Below are positions 7,593 through 11,539 of a stretch of DNA of 11,539 bases, in pieces. Below the pieces are notes generated by a model. The model did no database searches and was not told the DNA's origin. It saw nothing but the letters and a program-made list of their open reading frames with translations. The stretch lies in NCBI GenBank assembly GCA_016935935.1, contig JAFGPZ010000236.1:1-11539 (forward strand), read 5' to 3'. Within the stretch, counting starts at the first letter, position 1. Every line of letters begins with the position of its first letter. Both the position numbers and the translations under genes were made by a program. Source of the stretch: Deltaproteobacteria bacterium. Lineage in GTDB: Bacteria; Desulfobacterota; Syntrophia; Syntrophales; UBA2210.

Positions 7593-8756
7593 CTATCGTT
7601 TAAGCCCTAACACGCTCAAGAAAAAGCTCGACAAAACAGCCTGGAAACCCAGCGTGAAGGCAGTGAATGCTGGTATGACGATGCGCAATGTTTCAGAAGC
7701 ATCCAACGGACCAAAAGAGTGCATCTTCCAGACATTCAATGCGTAAAAGGAACCAACGAGACCTATTACGACCAAGACACTTCCAACAAGTAATCCGACC
7801 TCCAAAGTAACATAGCGGCACACGGCGTATAGTCGCGGATCCTCAGGCAGTAATCCCTCAGTCATCCCGAAGACCTTGGTAAATACGGCAAAAATGACGG
7901 ATTGGAAGCCGACGATCATAGCTAAAGCCGCGTACAACAGCGTATGTACGCTCAAGGTTATGTTTCCGATGTTTTTGGGACCAGGCAACAACCATAGTCC
8001 GGTGATCAGGCCAAGAAACATGAGCAGCGTACCGGGATACAGGAACAACCACCGGGGGCTATAGAGCAACAGGAAACGGAGATGCCTCCATCCATCCCGC
8101 CAACTACGAAGATGAGGCGGGTGACTGCGGCCGTCGGGAGACAAGATCGTGGGGACTTCAGCAATCCGCATTTTCAGCAGAGTCGCTTTGACGACCATCT
8201 CACTCGCAAATTCCATTCCCGTTGTCTGCAAGTTCATCCGCATGACGGCTTCTTTATTGAAACCACGCAGCCCACAGTGAAAATCGCCGCTTGGACTATG
8301 AAAAAATAATTGTCCAATGCTCGTCAGGACGGGGTTCCCTAAATATTTATGGAGCGGCGGCATGGCTCCCGGCTTAATACCGCCTTTGAATCGGTTCCCC
8401 ATTACCAGATCATATCCTTCGCTCAACTTTTCGATAAAGGGGCCTAAGTTACCGAAGTCGTAGCTGTCGTCGGCGTCACCCATAATAATGAATTTGCCTT
8501 GTGCCGCAGCTATTCCCCCCCTGAGGGCAGATCCATATCCTCTGGCCTCAATATTGGCCACGCGCGCACCCATTCGGACAGCGATGTCTTGAGACCCATC
8601 TGTACTTCCATTATCGGCGATCAAAACTTCACCTGCAATGTTGAGATCCCGGAGGGATTGCTGCGCCTTTCGGATGCAAATCTCCAGGGTTTCGCTTTCA
8701 TTTAAACAGGGCATTACTATGGAAAGTTCATAGTTAGTACTCTGATTATCTTCCAT
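7593..8756 (-). CDS. DPM1-like family 2 glycosyltransferase with four C-terminal membrane helices
   Basis: This is a GT2 enzyme of the dolichyl/polyprenyl-phosphate sugar synthase type, expected to load a sugar onto a polyprenyl phosphate at the cytoplasmic membrane. It has 387 residues. The catalytic domain spans about 1-225, with LSIVMPCLNESETL (11-24), the nucleotide-binding ADNGSTDGS (47-55), ARGYGSALRGGI (71-82) and the metal site MGDADDSYDF (92-101). FHCGLRGFNKEAV (159-171) and GMEFASEMVVKA (180-191) are typical of this subfamily. Hydrophobic segments lie at about 235-258, 269-293, 318-340 and 356-383. GGAGG seven bases before ATG 8756 is the strongest ribosome site in the cluster. It lies 27 bases after the upstream methyltransferase gene, suggesting one transcript. 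Many such proteins are annotated dolichol-P-glucose synthetase without proof; the sugar here is unknown. Confidence 0.9.
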   Translation of the reverse strand: MEDNQSTNYELSIVMPCLNESETLEICIRKAQQSLRDLNIAGEVLIADNGSTDGSQDIAVRMGARVANIEARGYGSALRGGIAAAQGKFIIMGDADDSYDFGNLGPFIEKLSEGYDLVMGNRFKGGIKPGAMPPLHKYLGNPVLTSIGQLFFHSPSGDFHCGLRGFNKEAVMRMNLQTTGMEFASEMVVKATLLKMRIAEVPTILSPDGRSHPPHLRSWRDGWRHLRFLLLYSPRWLFLYPGTLLMFLGLITGLWLLPGPKNIGNITLSVHTLLYAALAMIVGFQSVIFAVFTKVFGMTEGLLPEDPRLYAVCRYVTLEVGLLVGSVLVVIGLVGSFYALNVWKMHSFGPLDASETLRIVIPAFTAFTLGFQAVLSSFFLSVLGLKR

Positions 8757-8783
8757 TTTAGAACCTCCAAAATATTATTGAAC

Positions 8784-9476
8784 TCAAGAGAGGGTTTGTT
8801 GTTTTCGCGCTTCAATAATTACACATTTAAAGGGGTACAGTTTCCCAGGTATTTTTAACGCTGGAAAGAGTACCGGTGCCGGACTCATTTTCTTACCATC
8901 TAATGGTCTAATGGATACATATGCTTCACTCAAGATCTGAAACCCTGCATCCATGATTAACTGGCGGAGAGAAACAATTCCGAAAAACCGCAGTGACGGT
9001 CTTTTTAGTAGAGCTAAAGATGAAAAAATGACAGGTCTGAAAAGATTCTGTAACCGCTCTATCCACGCAGGGACAATAACCTCCATTACAAAAAGTTTGC
9101 CGGGGTCAGTCAGGAGAGTTGTAGCGTTTTTCAATGCGTATTCCAGCCTTGAATCATCAGTTAAATGATGCAATAAAAACTGCAAAATTAGACAGTCCGC
9201 TTCAATGTTTGGGTTGATATCATAAAAATCCCCATACAGATATTCAATTTTACCTTCTGAACGATTTTTATTGATGATATCTATGCAATACACTTTATTT
9301 AAATTATCCGTCTGATAGTTGATGACGCCGCCGTTTCCAAAATCAATAACTCTCCCGCAAAGACGATTATTCAAATACTTTCCGATATTCTGGTACAACT
9401 CGCCAGTGTATTCGGAGGCATCTCGATATTGATCGATAGTCTTCAAAAAATAATCTTTATTATTTATCACATTCAT
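8784..9476 (-). CDS. SAM-methyltransferase-like protein with degenerate SAM loop
   Basis: This 230-residue protein is read as a class I methyltransferase from its order of elements. A motif I-like GRVIDFGNGGVINY (41-54) is followed by VYCIDIINKN (62-71), where D66 would bind the SAM ribose, then YGDFYDI (81-87), and ADCLILQFLLHHLTDD (93-108) in the motif IV/post-IV position. DPGKLFVMEVIVP (124-136) fits motif VI. The loop has DFGNGGV instead of the usual D-G-x-G-x-G, so binding could be altered. A hydrophobic patch, FRPVIFSSLALL (146-157), may form a lid or membrane contact. AGGGG lies four bases before ATG 9476. The gene is visibly AT-rich compared with the methyltransferase upstream of it, which hints at a separate origin. 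It may be a true methyltransferase or a non-catalytic relative; I recognise no specific subfamily. Confidence 0.7.
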   Translation of the reverse strand: MNVINNKDYFLKTIDQYRDASEYTGELYQNIGKYLNNRLCGRVIDFGNGGVINYQTDNLNKVYCIDIINKNRSEGKIEYLYGDFYDINPNIEADCLILQFLLHHLTDDSRLEYALKNATTLLTDPGKLFVMEVIVPAWIERLQNLFRPVIFSSLALLKRPSLRFFGIVSLRQLIMDAGFQILSEAYVSIRPLDGKKMSPAPVLFPALKIPGKLYPFKCVIIEARKQQTLS

Positions 9477-9584
9477 TTTCCCCTGAACTAGTATAGCGTT
9501 TCATACTCGGTCTTTTGCTCATATGCTGCTCAGAGCTGGTCTTCCCGATGGGGAATCTTTATCAGTACATCCATGCAGAGTCAT
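9477..9584. other. Intergenic gap with a small perfect hairpin
   Basis: These 108 bases separate two methyltransferase genes. TTCCC (9542-9546) and GGGAA (9551-9555) form a perfect five-pair stem around a GATG loop. It lacks a run of U, so it is not a convincing terminator. Short minus-strand frames exist here, such as one beginning MSKRPSMKRYTSS, but none looks coding. This gap is a possible break in the operon. Confidence 0.3.
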
Positions 9585-10346
9585 TCATTTTACCGATCGG
9601 ATCAGGATCACGGCCGCCAAAGAACGGGGGGAAATCCGGGCATCAAGCCAGATCGGCACACAGTAAAGACGGTTGCACCATTTGAACAAGAATCGGATGA
9701 ACCTCCACGTCATGGCCTTCTCCCTGACCTCTCTCTTGTCTGCCAAGCACTGCAAGACAGTGACGACCGAGACGACGGCCACCATGGTCAGTTTTTCTAG
9801 AGGTCCGAGCACTTTCCTTATCTCTACAGGATTCAGACCTGCTTCTCGAAGATGTTCCTCCATTTCCGTGAGTTCATAGCGGCGGAAGTGGCTCACGAAC
9901 CGATCGTCAATAGCAAAATACCTCCGTCGGTGGGGAAAGGTCAGGATGAGGCTACCACCGGTCTTCAGCACCCTCGCCATCTCCCTGAGTGCTGGACGAT
10001 CCTCCGGAAGGTGCTCCAGGACTTCGGAGCAGACAACCTCCGCGAAGGAACTCTCTTTGAAGGGAAGATGGGTGGCGGCGGCTACGACGAAGAACCCCCT
10101 TCCCTGGCACTTTTTCAGCATCCGGAGAGCCGGTAATGACAGTTCGGAATAGACGATGCGATCAGAATCGGTCACCATCGGAGAAACTCCGCTTCCGACT
10201 TCGAGGATCAGATCGCCGTGAGGTCCCTGTCTACATTTTCTGATCGCCCGTTTCCTTAACAGGTAATTGTAGAGCAGGTTCTTTAGGAAAACATAGGTGT
10301 CTTCCGCAAAAAAATCGTCGAATCGGTTGCTTCGGGAAAGGGTCAT
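9585..10346 (-). CDS. Class I SAM-dependent methyltransferase (Methyltransf_11 type)
   Basis: This is a 253-residue SAM-dependent methyltransferase. Motif I is ILEVGSGVSPMV (47-58), followed by RIVYSELSLPALRML (63-77) at the strand-2 position, ATHLPFKESSFAEVVCSE (91-108) containing the Methyltransf_11 'LPF...SF' signature, and VLEHLPEDRPALREMARVL (109-127). LKTGGSLILTFPHRRRY (127-143) follows. The strand-2 acid is the glutamate in YSEL. The C-terminal third holds FRRYELTEMEEHLREAGLNP (153-172), common in methyltransferases of cell-surface clusters, and a hydrophobic helix LTMVAVVSVVTVLQCLA (185-201). Its ATG overlaps the stop of the upstream glycosyltransferase by four bases (ATGA), so the two are probably translationally coupled and likely act on the same glycan or lipid carrier. 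The gene is relatively GC-rich among its neighbours. Confidence 0.88.
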   Translation of the reverse strand: MTLSRSNRFDDFFAEDTYVFLKNLLYNYLLRKRAIRKCRQGPHGDLILEVGSGVSPMVTDSDRIVYSELSLPALRMLKKCQGRGFFVVAAATHLPFKESSFAEVVCSEVLEHLPEDRPALREMARVLKTGGSLILTFPHRRRYFAIDDRFVSHFRRYELTEMEEHLREAGLNPVEIRKVLGPLEKLTMVAVVSVVTVLQCLADKREVREKAMTWRFIRFLFKWCNRLYCVPIWLDARISPRSLAAVILIRSVK

Positions 10347-11095
10347 TTACTCACCGGGAAAAGCCGCGAACGGATGATTTTCATTCTCGAAAGGCGAAAT
10401 TCCAGTGCGGTTGAAATACAGCCGATCCCATATTTCAAGCTTCTGCGAAAATTGATGGATGAAGAATCGGCAGTATATAATGTTGGGCAACTTACCTCAG
10501 CAATTGTGTAACCACGCCACAAAATTTGAGCCAGCATCTGATTGTCAAAGACAAAATCATCGGAATTCAAACTAAGATTCAGTTTTTCAAGAAGCTCCCG
10601 AGAAAAAGCACGATATCCCGTGTGATACTCGGAAAGTTTTGCGCCGAACAGTAAATTCTCCACAAAAGTGAGAAGGCGATTCGCCACGTATTTCCATATA
10701 GGCATTCCTCCTTTAATGGCATATCCACCCAGAATTCTTGAACATATAACAGAATGGTAAAGATTATTTCCTATCATCGATGCCAAGGCCGGTATAAGTT
10801 TCGGCGTGTATTGATAGTCGGGATGAACCATAATAATAATGTCTCCTCCCTCTTCTAGTGCCAGGTTGTAACAGGTTTTTTGATTTGCACCGTATCCCTG
10901 ATTGTACGGGTGAATACAGACTTTTGTGTTTGGCAAGGTTTTGGCTATTGAGGGAGTTTCATCATAGCTTGCATCATCGACCACTATGACGAGGTCTACG
11001 ACGCCTTGATCCATCACCTCGTTATAGGTCTTGTTGAGGGTTTCAGCCGCATTGTAGGCTGGCATTATGACAATCACTTTTTTATTTTTAAACAT
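10343..11095 (-). CDS. Family 2 glycosyltransferase, DPM1-like, without membrane anchor
   Basis: This is a 250-residue GT2 enzyme consisting of a single GT-A domain. VIVIMPAYNAAETL (7-20) and VIVVDDASYDET (36-47) form the nucleotide-binding part. PYNQGYGANQKTCYNLAL (63-80) matches the DPM1-like N-x-G-x-G-x-N region. The usual DxD position reads MVHPDYQY (89-96), an HPD variant that recurs in this subfamily. LLFGAKLSEYHTGYRAFSRE (148-167) and DFVFDNQMLAQILWRGYTIAE (180-200) are also typical. There are no C-terminal membrane helices, unlike the other two GT2 proteins here. ATG 11095 has only a weak TAGG upstream. It is the first complete gene after the 277-base promoter-like region and overlaps the next gene by four bases. 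Predicted role is sugar transfer from a nucleotide sugar to a lipid carrier or growing glycan; substrates are unknown. Confidence 0.9.
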   Translation of the reverse strand: MFKNKKVIVIMPAYNAAETLNKTYNEVMDQGVVDLVIVVDDASYDETPSIAKTLPNTKVCIHPYNQGYGANQKTCYNLALEEGGDIIIMVHPDYQYTPKLIPALASMIGNNLYHSVICSRILGGYAIKGGMPIWKYVANRLLTFVENLLFGAKLSEYHTGYRAFSRELLEKLNLSLNSDDFVFDNQMLAQILWRGYTIAEVSCPTLYTADSSSINFRRSLKYGIGCISTALEFRLSRMKIIRSRLFPVSK

Positions 11096-11315
11096 GGCTG
11101 CGGACCTATTCTTATTAAGTGATCTTGTTTTAGACAGATCGGATTACCCCAATTACAGGCTTCTTGAACATTGGATTGGCACTGACCTCTCGTGTCGGCT
11201 CAACCATTATTATTGGTTGGATGAGAACGACGGTAGGTTCATCAGTCTAAGCCTGTCACCATTGAAGCTATCGTTCGTGGATGGTATACCTTTAAAGGAG
11301 CATTTATTGCCATTC

Positions 11316-11344
11316 CATATAGACAGTGGTACGATATATGTAAA
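11316..11344 (-). promoter_or_regulatory. Candidate sigma-70 promoter for the glycan cluster
   Basis: On the minus strand TTTACA (11344-11339, five of six matches to TTGACA) and TATATG (11321-11316, four of six to TATAAT) are separated by 17 bases. It lies about 220 bases before the glycosyltransferase start at 11095 and just after the stop of the upstream gene. This is a pattern match by eye only, and such matches are frequent in AT-rich DNA. Confidence 0.25.
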
Positions 11345-11363
11345 CACAGTGTTTCTTCTTACA
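11339..11363. promoter_or_regulatory. Operator-like dyad overlapping the candidate -35 element
   Basis: AAACAC (11342-11347) and GTGTTT (11349-11354) are perfect inverted halves around one base. A looser outer pair, TGTAA (11339-11343) and TTACA (11359-11363), brackets the region. A one-base centre cannot form a hairpin, so a dimeric DNA-binding protein is a better reading than a terminator. It overlaps the proposed -35 hexamer, where a repressor could act. The cognate regulator is not in the window. Confidence 0.3.
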
Positions 11364-11372
11364 AATTGCATT

Positions 11373-11539
11373 TTAATTAACCAAAGATGATAACTTCAAA
11401 GTAACACTTCTTTCATCTTTATTAGCAACATGTTGTGAAAATGGATCCTTCTGTCTTTGTACGATGACAATATTTCCCTTATCATATTTCAGGATGATTT
11501 CGTCGGACCGGACAGATATCTCAGGATTTTGGTAGTAAT
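11373..11539 (-). CDS. C-terminal 54 codons of an unidentified protein, cut by window edge
   Basis: Reading from the right edge, the frame starting at 11537 is open for 54 codons and stops at TAA (11375-11373). The residues include RSDEIILKYDKGNIVIVQRQ followed by KDPFSQH, and the tail ends VTLKLSSLVN. Alternating hydrophobic and charged residues suggest beta strands, as in a soluble C-terminal domain. The other two minus-strand frames stop within about 50 bases of the edge, which favours this one. I do not recognise the family. It runs in the same direction as the glycan genes and is followed by the region with the candidate promoter, so it may end a separate transcript. Confidence 0.55.
   Translation of the reverse strand, partial: YYQNPEISVRSDEIILKYDKGNIVIVQRQKDPFSQHVANKDERSVTLKLSSLVN

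Larger units (their letters stand above)
11096..11372. other. AT-rich intergenic region upstream of the glycan genes
   Basis: These 277 bases lie between the truncated gene at the right edge and the first glycosyltransferase. A short palindrome, CAACCA (11201-11206) and TGGTTG (11214-11219) around a 7-base loop, lies inside. A plus-strand frame (11067-11390) stays open for 107 codons but has no ribosome site and no recognisable family. No RNA gene was recognised. Confidence 0.4.

Noticed and set aside
11067..11390. 107-codon plus-strand frame at the right side
   Set aside because: It begins inside the GT2 gene, overlaps the end of the partial minus-strand gene, and lacks a ribosome site or family match.
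1..11539. Mobile elements, CRISPR arrays, tRNA or rRNA
   Set aside because: No transposase or integrase motifs, no regularly spaced repeats and no tRNA-like or rRNA-like segments were recognised on either strand.

Overview
All supportable genes in this window lie on the minus strand, so transcription reads from the right edge to the left. The window looks like the accessory chromosome of an anaerobic or syntrophic Gram-negative bacterium. The CysD and the three-part TRAP transporter resemble those I know from Desulfobacterota/Deltaproteobacteria. This placement is an impression from protein style; there is no rRNA or marker gene to settle it. No mobile-element gene, tRNA, rRNA or CRISPR array was seen.

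Right part, about 4257-11539: a glycan or lipid-glycan biosynthesis locus. Read in transcription order it holds the C-terminal end of an unidentified protein cut by the window edge, an intergenic region with an operator-like dyad and a possible promoter, a GT2 glycosyltransferase, a SAM-dependent methyltransferase overlapping it by 4 bases, a second methyltransferase with a degenerate SAM loop, a membrane-anchored DPM1-like GT2, a third and a fourth methyltransferase, a GT2 with C-terminal membrane segments, and a small sulfotransferase-family protein. Three glycosyltransferases alternate with four methyltransferases, and base composition shifts visibly from gene to gene. This suggests a mosaic, horizontally assembled surface-glycan cluster.

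Middle part, about 1169-4107: a complete TRAP transporter in the order small membrane subunit (DctQ), large membrane subunit (DctM), periplasmic binding protein (DctP). Its substrate cannot be told from sequence, but the binding protein keeps the usual carboxylate-binding arginine.

Left part, 1-925: sulfate adenylyltransferase subunit 2 (CysD), essentially complete, with its stop codon cut by the window edge. CysD makes APS, the precursor of PAPS. PAPS is the donor for sulfotransferases such as the candidate about 3.3 kb upstream. The best system-level hypothesis is therefore a locus that builds a methylated and possibly sulfated glycan, with the sulfate-activation gene nearby. The TRAP genes between them weaken a strict single-operon reading, so this remains an inference.
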